Shown here: positions 31,802 through 41,918 of the stretch, piece by piece | Layout: the number at the start of each line of letters is the position of its first letter | How positions within the stretch are numbered: position 1 is the stretch's first letter | Virus record (IMG/VR): IMGVR_UViG_3300030103_001804 | Location: 1-57,821 of that record | Length of the DNA: 57,821 nt | Source of the DNA: a virus | Direction: 5' to 3' (one strand) | Translations under genes and position numbers: made by a program | The notes under the pieces: model-generated | What the model was told of the DNA's origin: nothing | The model's database searches: none | Seen by the model: only the letters and a program-made list of their open reading frames with translations

Positions 31802-32745
31802 TAACTAAATGCCTTCTGTGCTGCACCATATAGGCTAAGACCACCAATACCAGCACCTAATAATTGATTTAAAACACTAGGCTGTGGAGCCGCACCTGTC
31901 GTAATAACAGATTGACTTGTTGGAGCACCACGCAATATATCACTGTAGAAACCAAGTCGTTGATATGGTTCATAGATTTGTTGCATTTGTGTTTGTCTTG
32001 CCGCTTCATCTTGTGCTTGCAATATACCACGCTCTTGTTCACCAAGTGCCGCCAGATTAGCCGTATCTGCAATATTAAGTTTAGTAGCAAGCTCGCCCAG
32101 ACCAGCCTGTTGTAATCCTAATGCACCAATGCCTTGTGCTAACTGTCCTTGTGTTGCCCCTAATTGGCCTAACCCTTGAGCAGCTTGTAATGAACGTTGC
32201 ATTTCATTTTGTGCAGCTTGCTGAGCTTGCAAAAAGTTTTGCGCTTGTGATTGAGCTAACGCCTGAGCACGATTACGACCTATTTCAGCTTGTTGTATTG
32301 CACCTCTACTACCACCAAATGCACCAGCTCCTGCAGCAGTCAAACCAGCTTGTGCTGATTGTTGATCAAAAGAACGATTAATTTCATCTTGTATAGCTTG
32401 CTGATACGGATTCATATAGGCATCCATTTGCGCCTGTGTTGGCGCACCTGTACCCATACCATAAGTCGCTTGTGCTTGTCCTAGGGCTGCTTGTCCAGCC
32501 TGAAAAGTAGGTAATGCTGCACCCATAGTAGTTGAGCCAGCCTGTAAATAAGGTTGATATGCCCCTAATCCTGTTTGAGCAGCAGTAAGCGCATCTTGCC
32601 CTGCTTGCGTCATACCTTGTGATGTTATTCCAGGAAGACCACCTGTGGGCGGTGCTGAAGTCAGAGCTTTAGCTTGCTCCATAAGCCCAATTTTATAGGC
32701 TTCAATATCAGGAGCTTCTCTGGTAATTACCTCTTCGACAGCCAT
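31801..32745 (-). CDS. Ala/Gln-rich structural protein
   Basis: 314 residues, extremely rich in Ala, Gln and Gly (for example LTAAGAGAFGGSRGAIQQAE). Predicted as long amphipathic helices; typical of virion core or tail-tube-plug proteins in marine phages. The C-terminus LLGAGIGGLSLYGAAQKAF may insert in membranes. Overlaps its neighbours by one base. Confidence 0.55.
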   Translation of the reverse strand: MAVEEVITREAPDIEAYKIGLMEQAKALTSAPPTGGLPGITSQGMTQAGQDALTAAQTGLGAYQPYLQAGSTTMGAALPTFQAGQAALGQAQATYGMGTGAPTQAQMDAYMNPYQQAIQDEINRSFDQQSAQAGLTAAGAGAFGGSRGAIQQAEIGRNRAQALAQSQAQNFLQAQQAAQNEMQRSLQAAQGLGQLGATQGQLAQGIGALGLQQAGLGELATKLNIADTANLAALGEQERGILQAQDEAARQTQMQQIYEPYQRLGFYSDILRGAPTSQSVITTGAAPQPSVLNQLLGAGIGGLSLYGAAQKAFS

Positions 32746-34241
32746 TATGCCATCCTTTCAAACTTACGCATCATATCATACATGCGTTTTGCACCAGCTC
32801 TACGGTCGCCATCACCTGCGCCACGAACAGCTTTTGCATTCATAACAAATTCACCATCACTCAACATAGCTGGTATAGAATCACTGGTAGAGGTTCCTGG
32901 ACCATTTATTTCACCACCGCCTCTAGCAAACAATGCTCCAGGAGTAAAAGTAGAATCTTGGTAATAAGGGTTATCACCGTAAAAATCCCTGCCATAACCA
33001 TATTTTTCTGGCTGGTCTTTATAAAGCATCACACCTGTTGTATCATGATATCCATCTTGATCTTCATCATCAGGGTTATCATCAGGAAATAATTGTGCGA
33101 TACCATAGGCTCCTGCAGCAGTTCCTGCTGCACCTAAAGCAGGACCATACGCTGTAAAGAAACCAGCATCAGTAGCTGCGGTGCTAGCTTTTGTTACAGC
33201 ATCTGTTACTAAGTTTTGAGCTGCTTGCTTACTTAATGCTGGTTGACCTGCTGCGGCTAATGCTTTATTCGTTTCTGCTATTGTACTTGCTGCTTGAGCA
33301 CCAGCTTCTGAACCAGCAAGTACAGGGTCTAGACTACTTCTACTAGGGCTAAATATACCCTCTAATGTACCTTCACCAGTAATTTGCCCTGAAGCAGCAT
33401 CAAATTGTGCTGGTTTTGGATCATATATGTACTTCTCAATAAAGGTTTTTTCTGGAGTACTTGATGTTATTACTTCAGAAGTGCCACTACCAGAACCGAC
33501 TTCTGGGATACTGGCTACCCTATCAGATATAGGTTCCGCACCTGTTGTTGTGGGTGTTGATGTGGGACCTATCACATTACTATCTGTTAATTGCGCGTCG
33601 GTCATTTGTGGTGTTTTAAACCTATCAAACATACTACTAAATGCTTCTCTTTGTGCGGCTGCTGCTTCTAAAGGATTAAATGCAGCTTTTTGGATACCCT
33701 CAAAAAATCCACCACCACCTACTTTACTACCAATGCCAGCACCTAATGCACCAAGACCACCTGATATCAACGCAGATTTAGCAGCATCTTTTATATTGCC
33801 ACCTTGTAATAAAGTAGTAATACCAGAGCCTAATGCTGCACCATATATTGGACCAGCAATAAAGGACAACGCTATAGGTAAGACGGCAGGGGCTACCTTT
33901 TTAGCAATCTTCTTAATGCCTCTGAACAGCTTTTTAAAGAAAAACTCAGGCTGACCAGTTACAGGATTTAAACTGTTAAACTCACTGCCAACTACATAAC
34001 GCTCAGGCTCTAATCCCATATCTTCCATTTGTTGGAAAAGCATATGCTTCATGCGAGGGTTAGCTTCTAATACCTCAAGTGGTATAACTGTTTCACCCTC
34101 AGCAGCATGTACAATATATGTATCACCCTCACGGCCAAAATCAGCCAACATTTTTGCGGCTGATTGCATTGTTTCTAAACCACCGACAGGGATCATCGGT
34201 CTCATTTGTACTTCGTAGGGTAAAGTGGCTATACCTTGCAT
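32745..34241 (-). CDS. Large virion protein with tape-measure-like C-terminus
   Basis: 498 residues. FFKKLFRGIKKIAKKVAPAV then a Gly-zipper region (GAGIGSKVGGGGFFEGI) suggests membrane interaction. The end GPGTSTSDSIPAMLSDGEFV then MNAKAVRGAGDGDRR is a motif found at the C-termini of phage tail or tape-measure-like proteins, and the N-terminal part ETVIPLEVLEANPRMKHML has a similar motif. Probably part of the ejection or tail complex. Confidence 0.6.
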   Translation of the reverse strand: MQGIATLPYEVQMRPMIPVGGLETMQSAAKMLADFGREGDTYIVHAAEGETVIPLEVLEANPRMKHMLFQQMEDMGLEPERYVVGSEFNSLNPVTGQPEFFFKKLFRGIKKIAKKVAPAVLPIALSFIAGPIYGAALGSGITTLLQGGNIKDAAKSALISGGLGALGAGIGSKVGGGGFFEGIQKAAFNPLEAAAAQREAFSSMFDRFKTPQMTDAQLTDSNVIGPTSTPTTTGAEPISDRVASIPEVGSGSGTSEVITSSTPEKTFIEKYIYDPKPAQFDAASGQITGEGTLEGIFSPSRSSLDPVLAGSEAGAQAASTIAETNKALAAAGQPALSKQAAQNLVTDAVTKASTAATDAGFFTAYGPALGAAGTAAGAYGIAQLFPDDNPDDEDQDGYHDTTGVMLYKDQPEKYGYGRDFYGDNPYYQDSTFTPGALFARGGGEINGPGTSTSDSIPAMLSDGEFVMNAKAVRGAGDGDRRAGAKRMYDMMRKFERMA

Positions 34242-34329
34242 CTTACTTTCCTTATAAAATGAGATGCAGGGTAGCTAATCCTGAAACTTGCTGCTTGCAT
34301 CATAAACCTAATATCCGCACTATGCAACC

Positions 34330-34620
34330 TTATGAAACAGATACTGTTACACTTCCTAAAGAACCAGTGGCTTCAAAACTACCACTAAATATTTCTGTTT
34401 TTCCAATTATTTTCAAAAACCCACCATCGGCTATATAAATATCCCCTTGTTCTAACAAATTATTATTACCACTTGTAGGAACCTCTTGAAAATTAAGCTG
34501 AGGATTTTGCATTTGCCGCAAAAATATTTCTAATGCTCTGATTAAATCTGTTATATATTTTTCATCTATTTGTTTCCCAGGAGTCGGTAATCTAGGAAAA
34601 GGTGTAACATTAGTAGCCAT
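34330..34620 (-). CDS. Small virion protein with beta-repeat C-terminus
   Basis: 96 residues. A helical N-terminal half is followed by NLLEQGDIYIADGGFLKII. Its last residues SFEATGSLGSVTVSVS closely match the end of the zinc-ribbon protein at 44176-44490 (SFEATANVGTVTVSVS). The gap 34242-34329 to the next gene holds no gene. Confidence 0.55.
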   Translation of the reverse strand: MATNVTPFPRLPTPGKQIDEKYITDLIRALEIFLRQMQNPQLNFQEVPTSGNNNLLEQGDIYIADGGFLKIIGKTEIFSGSFEATGSLGSVTVSVS

Positions 34621-36506
34621 TACCTTCTCCCATCTTGTCTCATATCAACTCGTGGGCTACCTAACCGCCATCTTGTACCTACAGATGATGAGTCTACTTT
34701 TATACTAAATGCTCTACCTCTTAACCTAACATCAGCTTTATCTGTAAATTTTTCAAAAGGCACTGTTGTAGAAGTAGCTGTTCTATCTACTTGCGCTACC
34801 TCACTTTGCAAATAATTACCTCCCGGAAAATTATTGGATTGCAATGTGACATTTACAGTAGGGTCTGTATTAGTAGAACCTATGAATGTAAAATCAGGTA
34901 TAATTCTGCGTATAAAAGTAAATTGATCGCCCTCACCCATATCAATCGGGCTAGATTCAATACTTGCTACTAATGCTGCGCCATCATCTGTATACCCCGA
35001 CTCATGGTTGTATAGGTAATTGTCTGCTGCCCCTATTGGAAAATCTCTTATACCTCTATCAATAAATGCTGTTCTGCCTAAATCACCATAATACCAAATG
35101 TTTTCTGAGTAATTGTAAATGACATATCTATCATTTTCACCTGTCCCACCATTAGCTAATGAGTTTGTATTAGAAGGATAAAACCAAATAACTTCACTAA
35201 ACTCTGATATAATACCAGCGTACACTTTTTCAAACTGATCAAAATCAAAATCAAAAAACACATGCTCAGTTACACTACATGGTAATTGTTGTGTTTTACC
35301 ATCATACAGATAAAAGTTTTGTTTTCCCATCCAAAACACAGCATCTTCTACAGCAACTGCTGCATTTGGACCCATGATGGTAATATTAGAAGCAAGAGGT
35401 TGTATACCAAAAGTAAACGGACTACCAATAAACTGCATAGAGTGTATGGAACTATTTGTGAAAATAACTATTTCACGTTTAGTTTCTATAGCTTTTACAA
35501 ATTGTGAACCTGTGCCTATGCGTAAGTCGCCAGCAGTATTAGTTGCAGTTGGTTCCCAATCAAGAACATTTTCTTGGTCTGAAAAACGTATTAAAAGAGG
35601 GTCTTGTGTAGAACTACCCACAGGATTTGTCCCAAATGCAATTACATGTCTATCAACATCTGAGACTAATATTTGTTTTGCTATGATAGGAGTTTCATTA
35701 GCCCCACCTATTGCACCAATTTCAACTGCTCTTGTTGAAAAACCATCACCTTTGATCCAGTAATATATAGCACCATCACGCGGATTAATAATTAAGTTTT
35801 CACCAAAATTATCATGACTCCACAACCTTAATTGTGTTGTTACGCCTACAGTAGCAGCAGATCCCCAAGTACCTCTGCCCCATGTTCCCGCACCCCAACC
35901 TGTGCCACCGACTCCATTTGCTAGGCCTGAATTAATTTGATAAACACCATCAACTCCAGAACCACCATTCCCACTATCACTAGCATTTGCTGTAACTGTT
36001 GCGCCTGATGTATCTTTGGCTTCAAATGTATAAGTATTAGCGGTAGGGATACTTGTTATCTGATATTCTTGATTTAACACGGCTGCTGTAACATTTCCAC
36101 CTAAACTAACAGCTCCTGATATTGTTACAAAATCAGCTACCACCGCCCCATGATTACTATCTGTAGCTGTTATTGTAGAGCTACCATTTGTAGCAGCAAA
36201 TGTGATACTGTTTGTGGAAGTTTTTCTAATAGGGGTTACATCATAAAATTGTTGGCCTTCTTCTATATAGTATTTGACTTCCGTGCCTAACCCTAGTAAA
36301 TTACTGCCATCTAAAGCAGCCCAATTAAATAAACCCCTAGCTGTGCCAAGATATGTTTCATCAGTATACTTTTCCCAGCCACCTATAATTTCAGGATAAC
36401 CCAAACGAAACCGCACTCGATCACAATCAACCCAACCACCTTCATTAGAAAAAGATGTTATATCTCTATTGATCCCAGGACGGAATTGTAGTTTTGTTAA
36501 AGGCAC
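34620..36506 (-). CDS. P22 gp10-like tail hub / stabilisation protein
   Basis: 628 residues. The N-terminus MPLTKLQFRPGINRDITSFS followed by GGWVDCDRVRFRLGYPEIIG is typical of phage stabilisation proteins, with a beta-propeller-like body (SIHSMQFIGSPFTFGIQPLA). A GWGAGTWGRGTWG insertion at about 210 also appears in the 41091-41906 protein. It forms the tail hub that plugs the head in P22-like phages. Confidence 0.65.
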   Translation of the reverse strand: MPLTKLQFRPGINRDITSFSNEGGWVDCDRVRFRLGYPEIIGGWEKYTDETYLGTARGLFNWAALDGSNLLGLGTEVKYYIEEGQQFYDVTPIRKTSTNSITFAATNGSSTITATDSNHGAVVADFVTISGAVSLGGNVTAAVLNQEYQITSIPTANTYTFEAKDTSGATVTANASDSGNGGSGVDGVYQINSGLANGVGGTGWGAGTWGRGTWGSAATVGVTTQLRLWSHDNFGENLIINPRDGAIYYWIKGDGFSTRAVEIGAIGGANETPIIAKQILVSDVDRHVIAFGTNPVGSSTQDPLLIRFSDQENVLDWEPTATNTAGDLRIGTGSQFVKAIETKREIVIFTNSSIHSMQFIGSPFTFGIQPLASNITIMGPNAAVAVEDAVFWMGKQNFYLYDGKTQQLPCSVTEHVFFDFDFDQFEKVYAGIISEFSEVIWFYPSNTNSLANGGTGENDRYVIYNYSENIWYYGDLGRTAFIDRGIRDFPIGAADNYLYNHESGYTDDGAALVASIESSPIDMGEGDQFTFIRRIIPDFTFIGSTNTDPTVNVTLQSNNFPGGNYLQSEVAQVDRTATSTTVPFEKFTDKADVRLRGRAFSIKVDSSSVGTRWRLGSPRVDMRQDGRR

Positions 36507-36509
36507 AGT

Positions 36510-37079
36510 TTAAATCTCATCAGGCCAATCATTAATTTTTGCAATAGTTTTTAACGTACCATCTGCATTATGCTCATCTTGAAACAAAGCCATAAATGCC
36601 GCTAAATCTGATGCACCATTTAAAGCTGTTTCTATTTCTCCACATTTAGTGCGAACGGCATCTCTATATGTAGTGACTGAACTAGGTATGGCTGTAGACT
36701 TTTCCGCTTTACGAGTAATATACCAATCATGAACTGCCAATTTACTATTTGCCGTTTCTTTTGTCTGTGCGACCCAAATAGATTTAAGACCAAGCTGAAC
36801 CATTTGCTGACCAGTCTTGGGGTCATTAACAGCTTTTCCATCGTCATCAACCACATTTATATCTGTAAGGCTTTTAGGTATTAACGTACCATCACTCTGT
36901 CTACCATGATAAAATTTACCATCATACGGAGCGAATGATGCTGGTGGGTCTTCCCATGTTAAACCATATTGTTTTTTCAAATCATCGCTATATCGCATCC
37001 AGGTTTTTGGGTGTTGGATGTTATTATGAACCCAAGCACGACCCTCATCAACGATATTACCATTGAGTTTCCACGGCAT
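36510..37079 (-). CDS. Tail-fibre assembly-like / virion protein
   Basis: 189 residues beginning MPWKLNGNIVDEGRAWVHNN, with HPKTWMRYSDDL and a helical C-terminus. The start resembles phage tail-fibre accessory families. It sits directly after the tail-fibre gene. The call is tentative. Confidence 0.45.
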   Translation of the reverse strand: MPWKLNGNIVDEGRAWVHNNIQHPKTWMRYSDDLKKQYGLTWEDPPASFAPYDGKFYHGRQSDGTLIPKSLTDINVVDDDGKAVNDPKTGQQMVQLGLKSIWVAQTKETANSKLAVHDWYITRKAEKSTAIPSSVTTYRDAVRTKCGEIETALNGASDLAAFMALFQDEHNADGTLKTIAKINDWPDEI

Positions 37080-37090
37080 TTTATATTCTC

Positions 37091-39697
37091 CTATCTCGCG
37101 TTCGCAAATTTGAATGGCAAATCTGCAATGGCTAAAAAGATAAATTGATGGGCGGTATTAAAAGATGCAGATGCACGTCTACATTTAAATCCATTACTTA
37201 AAAAATCTATATCGTTATCAGTTCCTTCATCTGCCGTAGTATCTGCCATCAGGTGGTCATTAACAATGTTGTGAACACCCCCTTCTCTAGTACTATCAAA
37301 AATGATCCAAGAACCAGAAGAATCTACGTTTTTGATTATAACGTAAGCAGGTCTAAATCCTGTGTAGACGTAGGTTCCATCATCCGCCCCATTTCCCTTA
37401 TGAGTTCCTACCATACTGTAGCCCTCAACAGAAAAGAATAGGTACATTATATATTTATCACCACTTTCGGTCATAGTGTTAGCAGAGCCGTTAGTGCGAA
37501 ATTTTACGAGTGCATCAGTGTGCGCGGACTTGAACGTGCCATAACCATCACCTTCAGTAGCTGATGCTCCAGAGCCACTAAGATAAATATAATCAGTGCT
37601 AATATCTTTATGCCAACCATGAAACTGGTTGTTGTTAGAATTGGTATCCCTGTCTTTTAACCAGATTAATTCTGGTGTAGTCCCCAACCCATGAGCAATA
37701 TCCATCTCACTTTGACCAACACCAGTGTATCCTATAATACCAAATCCTGCTGCTTGATTTACTGACCCTGCACTATCAACATTACCTACACTTGTTGAAG
37801 ATGCGTCATTGCTAAACGATGTACCAGCTTTCCAACACCACCCGACATATGTCTGACCGCTTGCGTTGCCGCCTATTGATCCGCTTGTGTGGGTAAAACC
37901 ATCACTGCCAAATGCTGATAATGAACCCGTATCTTCAGCATTTGGAGAGTCTGGGTAAATTCTTTTGTTTACTCCTCTAACACTGTCATATGATTCGTGA
38001 TTATAGGTATTAGTTCTACTTTTCACCCAAACCCAATCAGGTTGGAAACCAAGCCCTGTAATGGCATTTGTTCCACTGTTGCCACTGTAAAGCACTGTGC
38101 CAAAAACGTCAGACGCTAAAGTGCTTTGTCCGGGACCGATTGTTACGTCTGGAAAATTGGAAGTGCAAAGAGCCTTAAACCCTGTTGGCACGGCATAATA
38201 AAACTCACCATTACCATCACCATCTGAAGCAGCCGCAGACCCACTTGTTTTATTTCCAGCAAAACTATCATCTTGACCAAAATTAAAAACAAATGAGGAT
38301 GTGCCATAACCCATTAACCACGGAAACTTATGATTAGCATCAGGTGCTTCAGATGCAGTGTATGTAGAGTTTGCATTTGCGCCTGTTGACGGGTTACTTG
38401 TGCCTGATCCTGAATTTATGTATTCACCATTAATGTGCCAATAAAGTTTTCTATTATCAAAATCTGCGGCAACACCAATTATATCTCCTGTTGTTGGAGC
38501 ATCTCCAGCACTATGTGCGCCACTGTGTGCAAACTGTTGTGTGGCTATACCATTACTTGTGTCTCCCCAATCAGAGATATAAAGATTGCTACTTGTAAAA
38601 TAACCAAAACCTGTGAATGAGGCTTGTTCTGCATCAGCCGCGCCAGCATTAGTTGGGAACTCAACATTTCTAAGTCCATTCATGCCAGCAACCATCCAAC
38701 CGATCATCCAAGATGGATACCCAGCCTCAGTAATATAACACTCATAATAGTATTTTCCTGTCGTAACACCCTGAGTTGCTATTGCTTGAGAGTAATTACT
38801 GGCTGTATTTCTAACTTTTAAAGCACCTTCAGTAAAAGCCCCAAAAATAGACTGACCCTTGCCAACAGTGACTAAATTATTCATCGTTGGGAAATTATTA
38901 GTCGGGCTATCTTTCACAACATCGGTTGCGGCTAAATTTGTAACTGTATCAAACGAGTGAGAGTTTCCTGATGAATCAGCACCAATAGAAGAACTATCAG
39001 AAAAAGTAAGGTGATAGCCCGTTGTACCAAAGCTACCAGAATATTCTTTTGGAATCCACACCCCGTCCTTTGTCTCCCCGAATTCAGTCGGTGCAAGCTG
39101 TGCATTATCAACATTGTAAATGTCGGCTAAGTAGCCATCCATGTAATCAAATCCCGGAGTAAAACCTATTAAGGGTTCATTTCCAGATGTTGAGTCTTGA
39201 AACAAAGTGTCATAATCTTCGCTAGGGTATGAAGCTGTATCAAAATCTGTTAACTGAGTTCCATTTACATACATTTTCACCCTATTGGCTGCGGTGCTTT
39301 GCTCAGTGTCAACAGCGACTACAAAATGATACCAAGAAGACACATCACGAAATTTAGCCGTAGTAATCACATCACTCGTATAACTTGGGTGTCTGTAATC
39401 TTTATAAGTGAGCCGTTGGTTATGAAAACCTATCATAGCACTTGGATAAGAAGCTGAACCGCCAGCACCAATAACAACATCATAAAGTTCTGTGGCTTTG
39501 GCAAATTTAATCCAAAAAGAAAAGGTAAACTTTCTTCTATTACCGTCACTTGAAACGGATGAATCTATCAATCTAGGGCTGTCAGCTTTGTTCATACGCA
39601 AAGACTGACCTATAGTTGTACTATAAAACGAACCTAGCGCACCTCCAGAATCGCCTGACCCACCAAGACCTGAACCTACTCCATGTAATAGACTCAT
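37091..39697 (-). CDS. Large receptor-binding/tail-fibre protein with LamG-like and SPRY-like domains
   Basis: 868 residues. Residues about 50-230 show a concanavalin/LamG-like pattern (FTFSFWIKFAKATELYD, SSWYHFVVAVDT, MYVNGTQLTDF). About 300-490 resemble a SPRY domain (YYECYITEAGYPSWMIGW, IIGVAADFDNRKLYWHINGE). The second half repeats WVKSRTN/WLKDRDTN motifs and has a Gly/Ser-rich tail. It is probably the host-recognition fibre or spike. Confidence 0.65.
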   Translation of the reverse strand: MSLLHGVGSGLGGSGDSGGALGSFYSTTIGQSLRMNKADSPRLIDSSVSSDGNRRKFTFSFWIKFAKATELYDVVIGAGGSASYPSAMIGFHNQRLTYKDYRHPSYTSDVITTAKFRDVSSWYHFVVAVDTEQSTAANRVKMYVNGTQLTDFDTASYPSEDYDTLFQDSTSGNEPLIGFTPGFDYMDGYLADIYNVDNAQLAPTEFGETKDGVWIPKEYSGSFGTTGYHLTFSDSSSIGADSSGNSHSFDTVTNLAATDVVKDSPTNNFPTMNNLVTVGKGQSIFGAFTEGALKVRNTASNYSQAIATQGVTTGKYYYECYITEAGYPSWMIGWMVAGMNGLRNVEFPTNAGAADAEQASFTGFGYFTSSNLYISDWGDTSNGIATQQFAHSGAHSAGDAPTTGDIIGVAADFDNRKLYWHINGEYINSGSGTSNPSTGANANSTYTASEAPDANHKFPWLMGYGTSSFVFNFGQDDSFAGNKTSGSAAASDGDGNGEFYYAVPTGFKALCTSNFPDVTIGPGQSTLASDVFGTVLYSGNSGTNAITGLGFQPDWVWVKSRTNTYNHESYDSVRGVNKRIYPDSPNAEDTGSLSAFGSDGFTHTSGSIGGNASGQTYVGWCWKAGTSFSNDASSTSVGNVDSAGSVNQAAGFGIIGYTGVGQSEMDIAHGLGTTPELIWLKDRDTNSNNNQFHGWHKDISTDYIYLSGSGASATEGDGYGTFKSAHTDALVKFRTNGSANTMTESGDKYIMYLFFSVEGYSMVGTHKGNGADDGTYVYTGFRPAYVIIKNVDSSGSWIIFDSTREGGVHNIVNDHLMADTTADEGTDNDIDFLSNGFKCRRASASFNTAHQFIFLAIADLPFKFANAR

Positions 39698-39709
39698 GCG
39701 TAACTACCC

Positions 39710-41080
39710 CTATCCGTCTGCGGTCAGCGCACCTGATACAGAAACTAAAATGCTTCCTGTGCCTGACGCAGCCTTTACCATATATGTTAAAAGATAAACC
39801 CCAGAAGTAGATAAGGCTGCTTGTGAAGATGCGTTTATAGCTATTATCGTATTAAAACTCACGGCACTTGAGCTAGTTTTATCTAAGAAAATACACCCTG
39901 TTTGCCCTACAGTTTGATTGCTAAAAGTCAATGTGGTGGTATGGCCTATACTTACTTCAAAGTTATTGTGATCTGCTAAATTCATGGTGATTGTACCACC
40001 ATCACCAGAGCTTGCTTGATCAGCATCTTGGCTACCAACTGCTCGGCCTGTAACTGCAATATCATCAGATATCGTAAAAATAGTTGTTCCTGTGGCTATT
40101 GAAGCAACAGTTGCATCAGCGTCATTTTTGATTGTTACATCGGAAGTAGAACCTTGGCCTGTAAGTATCAAACCTTCTGCTGCTGTAGAACCTATGGCAG
40201 CCGAGTCTCCCGCTGCTGTATCTCCAGCTACACTTAGTTTACCCTGTATGGTCACATTTTGTGTGCCTGTAGGTATTTCTAACACATCTTGGTCAGCATC
40301 ATTTTTGATAGTTACATCATTAGTGCTGCCTTGTCCAGTTATGATTATACCTTCCGCAGCAGTAAAACCGATAGCAGCATTATCGCCACTAGATGTGTCA
40401 CCATCAGGCTCAAATGTTGCGGCTGTGGCAACCCCAACAATATTCACATTGGTTGTACCTGTTGGTATTCCTATAACTTCAGTATCAGCATCATTTTTGA
40501 TAGTCACATCATTAGTGCTACCTTGACCTGTAATAATTATACCTTCGCTTGCTGTAAATCCTATTGCTGCTGTATCACCCGAGGAAGTATCGCCTGTAGC
40601 ACCTAATGTGCCACTTGATGTTATATCACCTGCAAGCAGAGGATTAGTAAGAGCATTTACAACTGCCGCACCACTACCAGCACCGTCAAGATAAACCATA
40701 GCTACTTGACCGTTCGGTATAGTCACATTTGCACCCGAACCTTGGCTTATTATAATACTGTACGGACCAGAGCTGCCGCTATCGGTGGTGGCATTTTCAA
40801 TCAAATGCACACGACTCATAGTATTTGGAGTAATAGTGATAGTGCAATTTGAGTCTAACGCACCTGTGTATTTTATATACATATTTCGGACAGGATCAGC
40901 AGCCCCATCTGCAACCACACTTGAGTGTGTATCTGCATTGGTAGTTATAGCTTCTGTGCCGAAACCAAATGCTTCTGCAATCAGTTCAAGGTTAGTATTA
41001 GTTGTAGTTCCCCAAGTACCAGAACCATCGCCAGTACCCAGCTCATTAAGTCTAAGATCGTTTACATAGGTACTCGCCAT
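39710..41080 (-). CDS. Tail fibre with three tandem beta-repeats
   Basis: 456 residues. After an N-terminal anchoring domain (MASTYVNDLRLNELGTGDGS) there are three imperfect repeats of about 61 residues (residues about 160-345), each with GDTSSGDTAAIGFTASEG-like, IIITGQGSTNDVTIKNDAD and IPTGT motifs. Consistent with a trimeric beta-helical fibre shaft. The C-terminal region is a beta-rich cap. Confidence 0.65.
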   Translation of the reverse strand: MASTYVNDLRLNELGTGDGSGTWGTTTNTNLELIAEAFGFGTEAITTNADTHSSVVADGAADPVRNMYIKYTGALDSNCTITITPNTMSRVHLIENATTDSGSSGPYSIIISQGSGANVTIPNGQVAMVYLDGAGSGAAVVNALTNPLLAGDITSSGTLGATGDTSSGDTAAIGFTASEGIIITGQGSTNDVTIKNDADTEVIGIPTGTTNVNIVGVATAATFEPDGDTSSGDNAAIGFTAAEGIIITGQGSTNDVTIKNDADQDVLEIPTGTQNVTIQGKLSVAGDTAAGDSAAIGSTAAEGLILTGQGSTSDVTIKNDADATVASIATGTTIFTISDDIAVTGRAVGSQDADQASSGDGGTITMNLADHNNFEVSIGHTTTLTFSNQTVGQTGCIFLDKTSSSAVSFNTIIAINASSQAALSTSGVYLLTYMVKAASGTGSILVSVSGALTADG

Positions 41081-41090
41081 TTTTCCGTCC

Positions 41091-41906
41091 TTACGCTGCT
41101 ATAGTTGTCCAGTTTGGCACTTGTGTTGGAATAATTTCTCTATAAAGAATTTCCTCTCCAACTCGCCCTGTTGCTGATACACCAGTGGGGGAAACCCCTA
41201 TAGAAGCGATAGGTGCGCTTGTCCCTGTACCAGCCGCTCCTGTTGCAGCCACGCCTGTGGGCTGTATTATTGTCCCTGCAAAAAGGGAGACGTTTCCTAC
41301 TGCCGTTGTACCTACCACTCCTGTAGGCACTTGTGCAAACTCTAAAATGCTCGGGGTGTTTGCTTGCCAACCCATAGCACTATGATTTGTGCAATAATAA
41401 TATAAAGTAGGCGCACCCACGGCAACTGTAATTTGAGTATATGCTCCGGAACTTCCTGGAGTGCCGTTTGTTGTCACACCAGTGGTGTACTGAGAACCAC
41501 CGCCATGTGTGCCATTTGCCGTTGTGCTAAATCTTAATGGGTGTCCTGAGTTAGATGAATCACTTTGATCAAACTTATAAGTATTGCCTTCTACTAAATC
41601 TAGAGTGACATCTGCTGTGGCTGTAGAACCATTTATAGCGTATTTATTAGTAGAACCAACATTATAATATGGGTGATTACTAGGATTACCACTGACTACT
41701 GTTACAGTTTTTGTGATAATATCGGGACTAAATTGACTTAAACTGGCTGTAGAAGATACACCAGTTACACCAAATACTATGCCTGTGTCAGATGCGGCTG
41801 TTCCTAAAGTAGCTGTGGCTGATACACCAGTGACTTCAACAGGTATAGGATTACTCCAAGTACCCTGACCCCAAGTGCCTCTACCCCATCCTGTAATATT
41901 TGACAC
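41091..41906 (-). CDS. Virion protein with cupredoxin-like domain
   Basis: 271 residues. N-terminus ITGWGRGTWGQGTW shares a motif with the gp10-like protein. The middle (about 90-185) has a cupredoxin-like pattern: GHPLRFSTTANG, then GAYTQITVAVG and LYYYCTNHSAMGW. It carries the His...Cys-x2-His-x2-Met set that binds type-1 copper in plastocyanin-like proteins. Ig-like repeats of the form PTGV-ATG surround it. A metal-binding function is inference. Confidence 0.6.
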   Translation of the reverse strand: MSNITGWGRGTWGQGTWSNPIPVEVTGVSATATLGTAASDTGIVFGVTGVSSTASLSQFSPDIITKTVTVVSGNPSNHPYYNVGSTNKYAINGSTATADVTLDLVEGNTYKFDQSDSSNSGHPLRFSTTANGTHGGGSQYTTGVTTNGTPGSSGAYTQITVAVGAPTLYYYCTNHSAMGWQANTPSILEFAQVPTGVVGTTAVGNVSLFAGTIIQPTGVAATGAAGTGTSAPIASIGVSPTGVSATGRVGEEILYREIIPTQVPNWTTIAA

Positions 41907-41918
41907 AGTGTTACTCCA

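Noticed and set aside
40092-40526. Plus-strand frame with repeats
   Set aside because: It is the antisense shadow of the repeated fibre gene 39710-41080.
41140-41370. Minus-strand frame with many Arg and Cys
   Set aside because: It is an out-of-frame reading of the 41091-41906 gene.
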